Both the position numbers and the translations under genes were made by a program. From NCBI RefSeq assembly GCF_003337245.1, contig NZ_QPJE01000001.1, positions 186,001 to 250,000 of the forward strand: a stretch of DNA of 64,000 nt, given 5' to 3'. Below the pieces are notes generated by a model that searched no databases, had not been told where the DNA came from, and saw only the letters and a program-made list of their open reading frames with translations. Position 1 is the stretch's first letter. Each line of letters opens with the position of its first letter. Of this stretch, positions 54,401 through 62,782 are shown in pieces. This stretch comes from Halanaerobium sp. MA284_MarDTE_T2 (GTDB lineage Bacteria > Bacillota > Halanaerobiia > Halanaerobiales > Halanaerobiaceae).

Positions 54401-55676
54401 CATTTTTAAATTTCACTGCCCCAATTTCAATTATTTCATGCTGAGAAGGATTAAGACCAGTTGTTTCTAAATCAAAAACTATAAATTCCACTTCATCAAT
54501 TTTTTCAGGGAAAGGTTTGGTAATTATTGGTTCACCATCATCAACTAAATATGCCTCTAAACCATAGATGATTTTAACACCATATTTTTTACCGGCTTTA
54601 TAGGCATCTGGAAAAGATTGAACCACACCATGATCAGTTACAGCAACAGCATTATGACCCCAATCTGCTGCTCTTTTAACAGCATCATTAATATTAAGTA
54701 CTGAATCCATAGCACTCATCTGTGTATGGAGATGTAATTCAACTCTTTTTTTTGGATTATTATCCTGTCTAGTTTTTTTATTTATTTTCATCATATCATT
54801 AAAGAGAATATTCCAGTCTCTGCTGTATGGATCAAAAGTAACTTTCCCTCTAAGTTTTATCCAGTCACCTTTATTGAGTGATTCAATTTTTTCAATTTCA
54901 TCATCAGAAAAAACTTTGGCAGAGATAGAGCTTTTGTAATCTGTGATCTGTAATATGTAGAGCAGTTTGCCTTTGCGTGTTTCCTTTTTTTCAACTGAAA
55001 AGACTGAAGCTTCTACCACAGCAGATGATATTTCTCTATTGAGCTGATCCAGTGTGTGAGTAGTTTTTTGCTTTATCTTACGGCCGCATATTATATTGGT
55101 TTTATTTCTATTTTGTTTATTTTTCTTTTTGTAAGATTTTTTATTGTTGATTTCAGCACTAACACTGCTGCTGTCATCAGTATTATTTTTGTTCATTTCT
55201 TCGACAATAAGAGTTTTTTCTTTAATGTCGTCCAGAAAATCGCCATTATGAACAGTAACTTTTTTTATCTGTGGAAGATATTTATTTATGTTTTTTTCCA
55301 AGAAAACAATTACTTTTTTCTGAGCGAGAGCTTTTTTTGCTACTTCTGTTTCCATTTTTAGCATCAATTGATTATCTTCCACAAAAATATGGGCTCTTTT
55401 AAGCCAGTTAGTAGTAAAACAAAATTCATCTTTAAAATTCCGAATTATATGTGGCCATATCAGTGTTATTTCTTCTTTAAGGCTTAAATTATCTATCACT
55501 TCTATTTGATATTTTCTGGTTAAAAAATCTAGTTTTTTTTCTATCAAACTTTTAATTTCTTCTGAAGATACTTTTTTTGTTGATAAAAGCATAATTTTAC
55601 TATTTTTTTCATCACATAAAATATATTTAAAAGGAGTATTGTTATTGTCTATATTGCAGCATACTGCCTTGTTCAT
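51447..55676 (-). CDS. polC: DNA polymerase III PolC-type alpha subunit
   Basis: The 1409-residue replicative polymerase is of the Gram-positive type. An OB-fold lies around 220-310 and PHP domain strands around 315-420 (ELHLHTQMSAMDS, VTDHGVVQSFPDA). The proofreading exonuclease is inserted around 405-580 (VFDLETTGLNPSQHEIIEIGAVKF, HNADFDYGFIRSAL, HHRALDDALAT). A zinc finger near 910 (CPKCFKNEF, CPECGSQYEKDGFD) and the palm aspartates in GDKVPDIDLNFSGEYQ follow. An earlier in-frame ATG lies before the AGGAGG site, so this ATG was chosen. Confidence 0.97.
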   Translation of the reverse strand: MNKAVCCNIDNNNTPFKYILCDEKNSKIMLLSTKKVSSEEIKSLIEKKLDFLTRKYQIEVIDNLSLKEEITLIWPHIIRNFKDEFCFTTNWLKRAHIFVEDNQLMLKMETEVAKKALAQKKVIVFLEKNINKYLPQIKKVTVHNGDFLDDIKEKTLIVEEMNKNNTDDSSSVSAEINNKKSYKKKNKQNRNKTNIICGRKIKQKTTHTLDQLNREISSAVVEASVFSVEKKETRKGKLLYILQITDYKSSISAKVFSDDEIEKIESLNKGDWIKLRGKVTFDPYSRDWNILFNDMMKINKKTRQDNNPKKRVELHLHTQMSAMDSVLNINDAVKRAADWGHNAVAVTDHGVVQSFPDAYKAGKKYGVKIIYGLEAYLVDDGEPIITKPFPEKIDEVEFIVFDLETTGLNPSQHEIIEIGAVKFKNGEIIDKFNTFVNAKNKIPSKITEITGIKEEMLKAAPSLKEAVNKFLEFADNSVLVAHNADFDYGFIRSALQNLNIKKDEFTVLDTLSLSRALVKDIKNYKLNTLSDYFAVDLKNHHRALDDALATAEILANLLKLLKEDKNDSLMDINNYISKIDWKDLRPFHTVLLAKNKKGLKNLYKLVSISHLNNFYKKPRILKSKLLQYREGLLVGSACESGQLFKALVNNRPINEIEKISTLYDFFEIQPLGNNEFLIPDKVNSSQDLKNINKKIYNLGKKLDKPVAATSDVHFLDPHDSIFRKILQVGQKFPDADQQPPLYYRTTEEMLDEFSYLGKEAAEEVVITNTQKISAQIDNLQPIPDGLFTPEIKGAEEEIRKMSYRKARKLYGENLPQLVVSRLEKELKSIIDNGFAVIYLISHKLVKKSLEDGYLVGSRGSVGSSFVATMCEITEVNPLPPHYRCPKCFKNEFIEDGSIGTGVDLPPKTCPECGSQYEKDGFDIPFEVFMGFKGDKVPDIDLNFSGEYQSEIHHYTEEFFGRDYVFRAGTISTIAERTAFGFVKNYLDDRGIEVNQTEINRLVDGCTGVRKTTGQHPGGLMIVPKSKDIFDFSPIQHPANDQSIDVRTTHFDYHSISGRILKLDLLGHDDPTSIRMLQDLTGIDPKSIPLDDKKTMSIFSNQKALNLNSDILKTEVGTLGIPEFGTGFVRQMLEDTRPTTFAELVRISGLSHGTDVWLNNAQNLIKSGKAKLSEVISVRDDIMNYLLQKGVDPQDSFWIMEHVRKGKGLTKEEESIMKNNNIPSWYIDSCKKIKYMFPKAHAAAYVTMAFRIAYFKVHYPAAFYTTYFSTKADDFDAQLACNGRQKVEKTIRDLKDKGNDMTAKESGTLTVLKIVLEAMLRGIEFMSVDIYKSDASKFKKIDNKLLPPLISLQGLGRSAAESIVEERLKSDFTSIEDLSNRTSVTKTVIEKLREHGSLDGLPEKNQLSLF

Positions 55677-55700
55677 TAAAATACCTCCTAAATTCATAAC

Positions 55701-56336
55701 TCAATTAAATAAATTAAGAAAAAAAGTTCTTATTATATCTAAATACATTTTTAATCTTTTTACAAATCCCTTTAAAAAGCCGAATTTCTTTTCTTTTTTT
55801 ACATGGCTTACATTATTTAGTTTAACCTGAAAAGATCTACCGTAGTTCTTTACATATTTATTTAAAGCTAATTCAATTCCAAATCCTGATTCTTCTAAAT
55901 TTTCAATCTGATAAAAGATATGTTTTTTTACTGCTCTTTGCCCAGATAAAGTAGGTGTAATCTGCTGTGCAATTTCTGCAATACTGCTGCTGTTTTCTAA
56001 AATACCCACACACATATCTAAATCATCATTTAACATAGGTTCTACCAGTTGATCAATATGTTCTTTTTTTAAGCCGATCAGATCAGCATCCAGCAGAACA
56101 ACAATTTCACAACTTAAGTGTTTAATTCCTTCCATTACAGCAGCTGCTTTACCTCTATTTTCCTGAAGGGTAATAACTTTTACTCCAAAAGAGGATGCTA
56201 TTTCGGCAGTTTTATCTTTTGAGCCATCATTTACTACTACAATTTCTTTGAGATAATCAACTTTAATTAATGTAGTTAAAACACCAGATATTTGTTTTTC
56301 TTCATTGTAGGCGGGTATTAACGCTGAAATGTCCAC
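55701..56336 (-). CDS. Family 2 glycosyltransferase
   Basis: The 211-residue GT-A fold protein has the N-terminal ALIPAYNEEKQI (residues 5-16), the nucleotide-sugar segment VVNDGSKDKT near 34 and the DXD motif LLDADLIGL near 82. No membrane helix is obvious, although the C-terminus is basic and hydrophobic. It resembles dolichol-phosphate-mannose-synthase-like or glucosyl-3-phosphoglycerate-type enzymes; the acceptor is unknown. The start is GTG 8-9 nt after AAGGTG. It lies 24 bp before polC, in the place where proS stands in relatives. Confidence 0.85.
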   Translation of the reverse strand: MDISALIPAYNEEKQISGVLTTLIKVDYLKEIVVVNDGSKDKTAEIASSFGVKVITLQENRGKAAAVMEGIKHLSCEIVVLLDADLIGLKKEHIDQLVEPMLNDDLDMCVGILENSSSIAEIAQQITPTLSGQRAVKKHIFYQIENLEESGFGIELALNKYVKNYGRSFQVKLNNVSHVKKEKKFGFLKGFVKRLKMYLDIIRTFFLNLFN

Positions 56337-56433
56337 AAAAATCACACCTTATACCTAATTATAATTGTCAATTTTGTTATATAATTCTTTAATTTCTTTT
56401 AATAATTGTCCAGATTTATCACACAATCTTTAT

Positions 56434-56697
56434 AAGGAGTTTCCCCAAAATTTATTTTCAAGCTGCAAAAAGGGGGCTTTAGTCATCAACGAAATTTTTA
56501 GATTTATCTAAAACTCAATTCGGATGTGAAATAGGGCACACTAATCAATGAGTCCTCCTGACTCATGATTAGCTCACTCCATCCTGCAGTTCAACCCTAT
56601 TTCTTCCTTCATTTCGTTAAGATTCATTGACTAAAAATTTCAATATTCCTGCATCTCCCCTTTTTGCAGCAGTATATAAAAAATGGGGAAAGTCTAT
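56434..56697. mobile_element. 264-bp palindromic MITE-like element with 9-bp target duplication
   Basis: The whole stretch is one long imperfect palindrome centred on ATGAGTC-CTCCT-GACTCAT at 56548-56566. Matching arm blocks include TTTCCCC, a perfect 14-bp GCTGCAAAAAGGGG / CCCCTTTTTGCAGC, an 11-bp GAAATTTTTAG / CTAAAAATTTC, and GAAATAGGG / CCCTATTTC. The terminal 13 bp match at 10 positions, and AATCTTTAT flanks both sides (56425-56433 and 56698-56706). No frame codes for a transposase. It fills most of the only gene-free stretch over 300 bp (56337-56810). A structured RNA is the alternative reading. Confidence 0.7.
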
Positions 56698-56791
56698 AAT
56701 CTTTATTACTTGACCTTAATTTTGCTTCAATTATTTCTGCTTCAGAAGGCTCTTCTTTTAGGGTTGGTAGATATAATTTTAACATTCGCAT
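56698..56791 (-). pseudogene. proS: Remnant of the 5' end of proS (prolyl-tRNA synthetase)
   Basis: A frame starting with ATG 20 bp after ispG reads MRMLKLYLPTLKEEPSEAEI and then IEAKL before similarity stops. This is the conserved N-terminus of bacterial ProS, whose gene normally lies between ispG/rseP and polC. The remaining more than 500 residues, including all class II synthetase motifs, are gone; the palindromic element follows. The ribosome-binding site is weak. An intact proS must be elsewhere in the genome, which is an inference. Confidence 0.75.
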
Positions 56792-56810
56792 ATAAACCGT
56801 TTTAATTCAG

Positions 56811-57863
56811 TTAAATATTTTCAATTTCTTTTAAAAGCTCTTCTGAAAGTTTTTCTTCTGGAACTTTCTTTATAACTTTTCCTTTTTTAAAGATAAGTCC
56901 CTCCTGTTTCCCTCCCGCTATACCTATATCTGCTTCCTTTGCTTCTCCAGGACCATTGACTGCACATCCCATTACTGCTATTGTTATATTTTTATCAATA
57001 TGAGAAGTCAATTTTTCCACCCGTTCAGCCAGAGGAATTAAATCAATTTCTGTTCTTCCACAGCTTGGACAGGATACAATCTCCACTCCTTTTTCCCGCA
57101 GCTTGAGAGATTTTAATATTTGCCAGCCAACACGAACTTCTTCTTCTGGTTCAGCAGTCAGCGAAACACGGATAGTGTCACCCAATCCACAGCTCAGCAG
57201 TGATCCTATACCTATAGAAGATTTAATAGTACCCCCCCAGGAAGTACCAGCTTCAGTAATACCAATATGGAAGGGGTAATCTACCTTTTCAGCCATAAGA
57301 GAATAGGCCTCTATTGTTGTAAAAATATCGGTTGATTTAAGTGATATAACAATATCAAAAAAATTATTATCTTCCAGAATACGGATATTCTGCAGAGCAC
57401 TTTCTACCATAGCCTCTGCTGTAGGACCACCATATTTTTCCAAAATTGATTTTTCTATTGAACCAGAATTACTGCCAACCCTTATCGGTATTTTAGCTTT
57501 TTGACAAGCTTCTGCCACTTTTTTTATATTTCTTTCTTTCCCAATATTTCCTGGATTTATACGCAGTGCATCTACACCTGAATTAACTGATTCAAGTGCA
57601 AGTTTATAGTCAAAATGAATATCAGCCACGATAGGAATATTAATTTCTTTTTTTAGCTCTTTTATAGCTCGTGCACTTTCTATATCAGGTACTGCTGTTC
57701 TAATTATTTCACAGCCTAAATTTTCTAATATTTTTATCTGTTCAGCAGTTGATTTAATATCAGAAGTTTTAGTATTTGTCATTGACTGAACAGATATAGG
57801 GGCATCACCACCTACCGGAACATCCCCAAAATAAACTTTTTTGGTTTTTCTTCTCCTATACAT
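56811..57863 (-). CDS. ispG: 4-hydroxy-3-methylbut-2-enyl diphosphate synthase (IspG/GcpE)
   Basis: The 350-residue [4Fe-4S] enzyme of the MEP isoprenoid pathway makes HMBPP. The N-terminal TIM-barrel part begins with PISVQSMTNTKTSDI near 22. The cluster cysteines lie in VSCPSCGRTEIDL near 262 and in AVMGCAVNGPGEAKEADIGIAGG near 296. The ATG follows GAGGTG. It is 27 bp after rseP. Confidence 0.96.
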   Translation of the reverse strand: MYRRRKTKKVYFGDVPVGGDAPISVQSMTNTKTSDIKSTAEQIKILENLGCEIIRTAVPDIESARAIKELKKEINIPIVADIHFDYKLALESVNSGVDALRINPGNIGKERNIKKVAEACQKAKIPIRVGSNSGSIEKSILEKYGGPTAEAMVESALQNIRILEDNNFFDIVISLKSTDIFTTIEAYSLMAEKVDYPFHIGITEAGTSWGGTIKSSIGIGSLLSCGLGDTIRVSLTAEPEEEVRVGWQILKSLKLREKGVEIVSCPSCGRTEIDLIPLAERVEKLTSHIDKNITIAVMGCAVNGPGEAKEADIGIAGGKQEGLIFKKGKVIKKVPEEKLSEELLKEIENI

Positions 57864-57890
57864 CGATTAACACCTCTTCTGACTTTCTTA

Positions 57891-58967
57891 CTAAAATAAA
57901 CTCCTCATAATATCTTTATAAATAATAAATATCATAAACATAATTAAAATTGCAAAACCTATTAAATGTACAAAATTCTCTTTTTTGGCATCAACAGCTT
58001 TTCCTCTTAACATTTCAATTATTATAAATAATATTCTACCTCCATCAAGTGCAGGAAAAGGAAGCAAATTAATTATGCCGAGATTAATACTTATTATGGC
58101 TGTCCAGTTTAAAACATTTAATATTCCAACACGAGCCGCTTGACCGACTATCGATGCAATCATGATTGGCCCACCAATGTCTGATGCAGAAGGCTCTGAA
58201 ACCATCTGAATAAAACCAATAATAGTAAACTGTATTATTCTAAAAGTCTGCAAAATACCAAGTTTTATTGATTCGAAAAATGATATTTTTTCTCTGATTA
58301 GCTGTGGATATATTCCGATTATCCCTCCATTAGAATCTTTGCTGTATTCAGGTATTAAAGTTACCTGCTTAATTTTTCCGTTTCTTTCAAATTCAATTTT
58401 TATTACTTTAGAAGGATTTTCTCTAATTAATGATGCCATTTCCTCCCAGCTTTTTACCTGTATTCCATTTATAGATATTATTTTATCATTTGGCTGCAGA
58501 CCTGCTTCAGCAGCTGGTTTTTCTGGAATAATTTCTCCCAGTACAGCTTCATTTGAGCTTGATACAGGAATACCGAAAACAGAAAAAATTAAGATAAATA
58601 TAAAGCCGGCCAGCAGAAAGTTCATTACAGGGCCCATAAATATTACAGCAAAACGCTTAAAAGCTGATTTTTGATGAAACAGCCTGCCATTTTCTTCTGC
58701 TTTTTTGTAAGTTGTTCGTTCCTTTTCTTCCATATCTTCATCATCAGCAGGAAACTCACCAGCCATATTGCAAAATCCACCCAGGGGGATGCTCCTTATG
58801 GAATAAACTGTTTCTCCAACTTTTTTAGAAATTAATTTTGGGCCAAAACCTAATGCAAATTCTTCTACTAGTATATCAGATTTTTTTGCTGTTATATAGT
58901 GCCCAAATTCATGAATAAAAATTAGAACTCCCAGTACAACAATAAATGTAAATATCGTTAAAACCAT
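57891..58967 (-). CDS. rseP: Site-2 intramembrane metalloprotease RseP/RasP
   Basis: The 358-residue membrane protease cuts anti-sigma factors and signal peptide remnants. The zinc motif HEFGH lies at residues 19-23 in the first helix. A PDZ domain around 140-220 carries AAEAGLQPNDKIISINGIQV, and the second metal segment NLLPFPALDGG lies near 302. A highly acidic loop follows the first helix. ATG overlaps the end of dxr by 10 nt. Confidence 0.95.
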   Translation of the reverse strand: MVLTIFTFIVVLGVLIFIHEFGHYITAKKSDILVEEFALGFGPKLISKKVGETVYSIRSIPLGGFCNMAGEFPADDEDMEEKERTTYKKAEENGRLFHQKSAFKRFAVIFMGPVMNFLLAGFIFILIFSVFGIPVSSSNEAVLGEIIPEKPAAEAGLQPNDKIISINGIQVKSWEEMASLIRENPSKVIKIEFERNGKIKQVTLIPEYSKDSNGGIIGIYPQLIREKISFFESIKLGILQTFRIIQFTIIGFIQMVSEPSASDIGGPIMIASIVGQAARVGILNVLNWTAIISINLGIINLLPFPALDGGRILFIIIEMLRGKAVDAKKENFVHLIGFAILIMFMIFIIYKDIMRSLF

Positions 58968-60103
58968 TTATTAATAACCTCCAGAGCTGTTTTTCTGGCC
59001 CATCTGTCAGCAGCAATAATTTCATCTAAATTTGGATTGGAAATATTTTCGTGCATATCCAGTACAGACGCAGTAACTCTATTTAAAGCTAAAAAAGGAA
59101 TATTCCCCTGCAGAAAATGTTTTACAGCAACTTCATTGCTGGCATTTAGCGCAGCTGGAAAAGTTCCACCTGCTCTACCGGCAGTATATGCATAATCAAG
59201 AGCAGGAAACTTTTCTGTATCAGGTTTATAAAAATCAAGTATTCCTACTTCTTCTAGCTGCAGATCGTCAGTCATAACTTTCTGCCTGTCAGGATATGTT
59301 AAGCAGTATTGAATGGGTATTCGCATATCTGCGGCACCCATTTCTGCCATTATAGTGCCGTCAGTGAGGCGAATCATAGAGTGGACTATACTCTGTGGAT
59401 GAATAAGCACTTTTATTTGATCGTAATTTACATCAAAAAGCCAGTGAACTTCTATCACTTCCAGCCCTTTGTTCATAAGTGATGCCGAATCGATTGTTAT
59501 TTTATTACCCATTTCCCATGTGGGGTGATTTAATGCATCTTTTACTGAAACATCTTTTAACTGTTCCTGTGTAAAAGAAAAGAATGGCCCACCAGATGCA
59601 GTTAAAATAATCTCTTTAAGATCTTTTTGATGATTTTCCATAAGCTGGAAAATAGCATTATGTTCACTATCGACCGGCAGAAGATTAACATCATTTTGTT
59701 TCACAGCTTCAGTTAAAATATTACCACCAATAACAAGACTTTCTTTATTAGCCAGTGCAAGATCATTACCTGCCTTTACAGCAGCTATAGAGGGTTTAAG
59801 CCCAGCTGCTCCAACAACGGCATTTAAAACCAAATCTGCATTTTCAGAAGCAGCATCAATTAAAGCATTTTCACCTGCTAAAATTTTCGTTTTTACGGTT
59901 ATTGTCTTTTTTAATTCTACAGCTGCTTCTTTATCGACTACAACAGCATATTCAGGTCTGTATTTTTTGATCTGTTTTTTTAACAGTTCAGTATTTTCAT
60001 ATACAGCAAGTATTTTAACTCTCCAGTTATCCAAATGATCTATTACTTCTAATGTCTGAGTTCCCACAGAACCGGTAGAACCCAAAATAATAATTTCTTT
60101 CAT
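58958..60103 (-). CDS. dxr: 1-deoxy-D-xylulose 5-phosphate reductoisomerase
   Basis: The 381-residue enzyme makes MEP from DXP. The NADPH motif GSTGSVGTQTLEVI is at residues 8-21. The metal site lies in LLPVDSEHNAIFQL near 146, the flexible loop is ASGGPFF near 173, and HPTWEMGNKITIDSASLMNKGLEVIE near 193 is intact. ATG follows AAAGGAGTG. It sits between the AI-2E-type permease gene and rseP. Confidence 0.97.
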   Translation of the reverse strand: MKEIIILGSTGSVGTQTLEVIDHLDNWRVKILAVYENTELLKKQIKKYRPEYAVVVDKEAAVELKKTITVKTKILAGENALIDAASENADLVLNAVVGAAGLKPSIAAVKAGNDLALANKESLVIGGNILTEAVKQNDVNLLPVDSEHNAIFQLMENHQKDLKEIILTASGGPFFSFTQEQLKDVSVKDALNHPTWEMGNKITIDSASLMNKGLEVIEVHWLFDVNYDQIKVLIHPQSIVHSMIRLTDGTIMAEMGAADMRIPIQYCLTYPDRQKVMTDDLQLEEVGILDFYKPDTEKFPALDYAYTAGRAGGTFPAALNASNEVAVKHFLQGNIPFLALNRVTASVLDMHENISNPNLDEIIAADRWARKTALEVINKWF

Positions 60104-60107
60104 CTTT

Positions 60108-61169
60108 TCACTCCTTTATATCTATAAGTTCAGAGTCAATAATTGCTTTAATAAGTACTAGAAAGGATGGCCCAACAACAACTCCAATTACACCTAGAAT
60201 TCTAAATCCCGAATATATAGCAGTCATAGTAGCTAAAGGGTGTAGACCAAGATTTGTTCCCATTATTTTTCCCTCTGAAGCTGATCTAATGCCGGCAATA
60301 AATGCATGTAAAATAACAAGACTTACAGCAAAAGAAATGTTCTGCATCAAAAAAGAAATAATAATCCAGGGATAAAACAGCATAGCAGGACCAATAATCG
60401 GAATAAGATCCAGAACTGCAGCAGCTACAGCAAAAATTACTGCATATTGATTTCCAAGTAAAGTCAGGCCCAAACCTGTAATAATACCGGTGATTGAAAT
60501 TAATATCAGCATTGCCCTAATATACCCAATAGCAGAAATATTAAGCTGTGAAAAGACATCGGCAATTTTGGGCTGTACTTCCTGAGGAAATAACTTCACA
60601 AGAAAAGTTTTGATTTTATCTCTATCTTTACTTATAAAAAAAGTAGCAATAAAACTAATAAACAGAATCATCATCATATTTGGAAATCTGCTCAAAAAAT
60701 CAAGTAAATTATTTATAAAAGATATAATGGTATTCCTTATTCCATCATAAATCATCTGAAAATTGCTGTTTATAGCATCTTTTACAGGTTCTGATATATC
60801 CAGATTTTCCAGAAAAATTTCAAACTGTTTATTCTGATTTACTATCCACTGAAATCTGGTGCCGATACTTTTATAATCAGGCAAATTTTTTAAAAGACGA
60901 GTTAATTCTAAATATATTTGAGCACCACCAATTATAAGCATAGAAATAACTAAAATAAGTACTAAAGCAAGAACTAAAATAACAATAAATCCCCTATTAA
61001 TTGGAATCAAGCTATCAAAGTAATCTACCACTGGATTTATAAGACTGGATAAAACAGCAGCTATGATAAAAGGTGTAAAATAGATAAAAATATACTTAAT
61101 AATAAACAGAGAAATAAATAAAAATACAAACATCAAAAAATATCTGATATACCATTTTTTTACAGCCAT
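60108..61169 (-). CDS. AI-2E/PerM family membrane protein
   Basis: The 353-residue protein has about eight membrane helices and the AI-2E exporter family pattern, with two N-terminal helices, an amphipathic loop around 90-160 and a C-terminal group with LDLIPIIGPAMLFYPW near 253. Members range from autoinducer exporters to Na+/H+ antiporters; in a presumably salt-loving host the latter is attractive but unproven. ATG is preceded by GGTGG. It is inserted between cdsA and dxr, which are adjacent in many relatives. Confidence 0.85.
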   Translation of the reverse strand: MAVKKWYIRYFLMFVFLFISLFIIKYIFIYFTPFIIAAVLSSLINPVVDYFDSLIPINRGFIVILVLALVLILVISMLIIGGAQIYLELTRLLKNLPDYKSIGTRFQWIVNQNKQFEIFLENLDISEPVKDAINSNFQMIYDGIRNTIISFINNLLDFLSRFPNMMMILFISFIATFFISKDRDKIKTFLVKLFPQEVQPKIADVFSQLNISAIGYIRAMLILISITGIITGLGLTLLGNQYAVIFAVAAAVLDLIPIIGPAMLFYPWIIISFLMQNISFAVSLVILHAFIAGIRSASEGKIMGTNLGLHPLATMTAIYSGFRILGVIGVVVGPSFLVLIKAIIDSELIDIKE

Positions 61170-61172
61170 AAA

Positions 61173-61988
61173 TTACACCACCAAAAGAAAATAAAGAAAA
61201 TAATAAGTAGCCGGTGCCGTAAATATAAAACTATCAAATCTGTCAAGAATTCCGCCGTGACCGGGAATTATGTTTCCGGTATCTTTAACTCCTAAGTTTC
61301 GTTTTAAACATGATTCAAAAAGGTCACCAATAATTGCAGCTGCCGGCATTAAAAATGAATAAATAACCCAATAAAAAGAATTTATATTTAAAAAATAACC
61401 CACCAAAAGAATAAAAATGGCAGTAAATAATACTCCACCAATCCCACCTGCCAGAGTTTTATTAGGGCTTATTTTAGGAGCAAGCTGCTTCTTTCCAAAG
61501 TTTTTTCCTATAAAATAAGCACTTGAATCCGTAATCCAGGTTGCTATTAATACAAACCACAGTGCAAAAGTGTTCTGAAAAGGTGCAAAAGGAAAATCTC
61601 TTAAAAAAACAGCAAAAGACATTCCACCTGCAATATATATTATTCCAAAAAATTCACAGCTTAAATTTTTAAGAAAACTTTTGTCATCATAATTAAACAG
61701 CAAATCTAAATAAAGTAAAATTGCAATTACAAATAAAATAATTCCATAGGGTAAATTAAAAAAATTATTGACTGCAAAATAACTGTTAATAACCAGCAAA
61801 AATCCAGAAAAATACATAACTATCCTGCTGGATTTAATATTAAAAGGTATCATTTTACAGTATTCTTTTAGACCAATAAATACTAATACTGAAACTGTAA
61901 TTGTAAAAATTAATGAACCATAAAATATAAGCAAAATTAATAGTAGTATACCAATTACAGCACTTACTACTCTTTTCTTCAGCATCAT
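61173..61988 (-). CDS. cdsA: Phosphatidate cytidylyltransferase
   Basis: The 271-residue membrane enzyme makes CDP-diacylglycerol. About seven hydrophobic helices precede the C-terminal signature, of which SPNKTLAGGIGG near 174, GDLFESCLKRNLGVKDTGNIIPGHGGILDRFDS near 222-254 are clear. It starts with ATGATG overlapping the uppS stop by 4 nt, so the two are coupled. Confidence 0.96.
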   Translation of the reverse strand: MMLKKRVVSAVIGILLLILLIFYGSLIFTITVSVLVFIGLKEYCKMIPFNIKSSRIVMYFSGFLLVINSYFAVNNFFNLPYGIILFVIAILLYLDLLFNYDDKSFLKNLSCEFFGIIYIAGGMSFAVFLRDFPFAPFQNTFALWFVLIATWITDSSAYFIGKNFGKKQLAPKISPNKTLAGGIGGVLFTAIFILLVGYFLNINSFYWVIYSFLMPAAAIIGDLFESCLKRNLGVKDTGNIIPGHGGILDRFDSFIFTAPATYYFLYFLLVV

Positions 61989-62701
61989 ATATCACCATCA
62001 TTTTTTAGACCACCAAAACGACGCTCTCTAGTTTTAAATTCTTCAACAGCAGCCTCAAGGTCTTTTTCTGAAAAATCTGGCCAGTACTGATCAGTAAAGT
62101 ATAATTCTGCATAAGCAATCTGCCAGAGCAAAAAATTACTGATTCTTTTATTTCCACCAGTTCTTATTAAAAGATCAACATCCGGCAGATTAGGCACGTA
62201 CAGATTATCAGCAAAAATATTTTCATCAATTTTATTAAGCATTTCTGTATTTTTAGAAAATTTATTAATAATATTTTTTGCAGCATCAATAATTTCTGCT
62301 CTTCCACCATAATTAAAAGCAATATTTAAAGTTAATTTTTTATTTTTTGCAGACTTTTGCTCAATTAATTTTATTTCTTTAATTAATTGAGCAGGAAGAT
62401 CATGTTTTCTTCCCAAAAAATTAACTTTAACACCATTATCAATCAGTTCCTGCTTTTCCTCCCGCAGTGTTTTTTTTATTAACTGCATAAGAAAATTGAC
62501 CTCTGTTTTTGGCCGCTTCCAATTTTCTGTAGAAAAGGCATAAACGGTCAGATAGTTGATTTCCGCTTCAGCAGTATATTTTACAATATTTTTCAGAGTT
62601 TGAACTCCTTTTTTGTGGCCTTCACGTCTGGGAATACCATTGTATTTAGCCCAGCGTCCGTTTCCATCCATAATAATTGCTATATGATTAGGATTACTCA
62701 A
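61985..62701 (-). CDS. uppS: Undecaprenyl diphosphate synthase
   Basis: The 238-residue cis-prenyltransferase makes the C55 carrier precursor. The catalytic aspartate is in IIMDGNGRWAK (residues 9-19), with FSTENWKRP near 65 and the C-terminal DLLIRTGGNKRISNFLLWQIAYAELYF near 183. The start is TTG, 8 nt after GAAGGG. A GC-rich hairpin lies just upstream. Confidence 0.96.
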   Translation of the reverse strand: MSNPNHIAIIMDGNGRWAKYNGIPRREGHKKGVQTLKNIVKYTAEAEINYLTVYAFSTENWKRPKTEVNFLMQLIKKTLREEKQELIDNGVKVNFLGRKHDLPAQLIKEIKLIEQKSAKNKKLTLNIAFNYGGRAEIIDAAKNIINKFSKNTEMLNKIDENIFADNLYVPNLPDVDLLIRTGGNKRISNFLLWQIAYAELYFTDQYWPDFSEKDLEAAVEEFKTRERRFGGLKNDGDI

Positions 62702-62732
62702 TGAAAATCATCCCTTCACAATTAATTAATTA

Positions 62733-62750
62733 CCCCCTCATGAGAGGGGG
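62733..62750 (-). terminator. GC hairpin between the small ORF and uppS
   Basis: A perfect 7-bp CCCCCTC / GAGGGGG stem with a 4-nt loop is followed by TAATTAATTAATT on the minus strand. It could partly terminate frr transcripts or protect the uppS mRNA end. Confidence 0.55.
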
Positions 62751-62782
62751 ATACTAAAATTTGATAAAAATTATTTAAGTTA

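Noticed and set aside
56434-56697. The palindrome read as a known riboswitch or housekeeping RNA
   Set aside because: No motif of a known class was recognised, and the flanking 9-bp direct repeat and inverted ends favour a mobile element.
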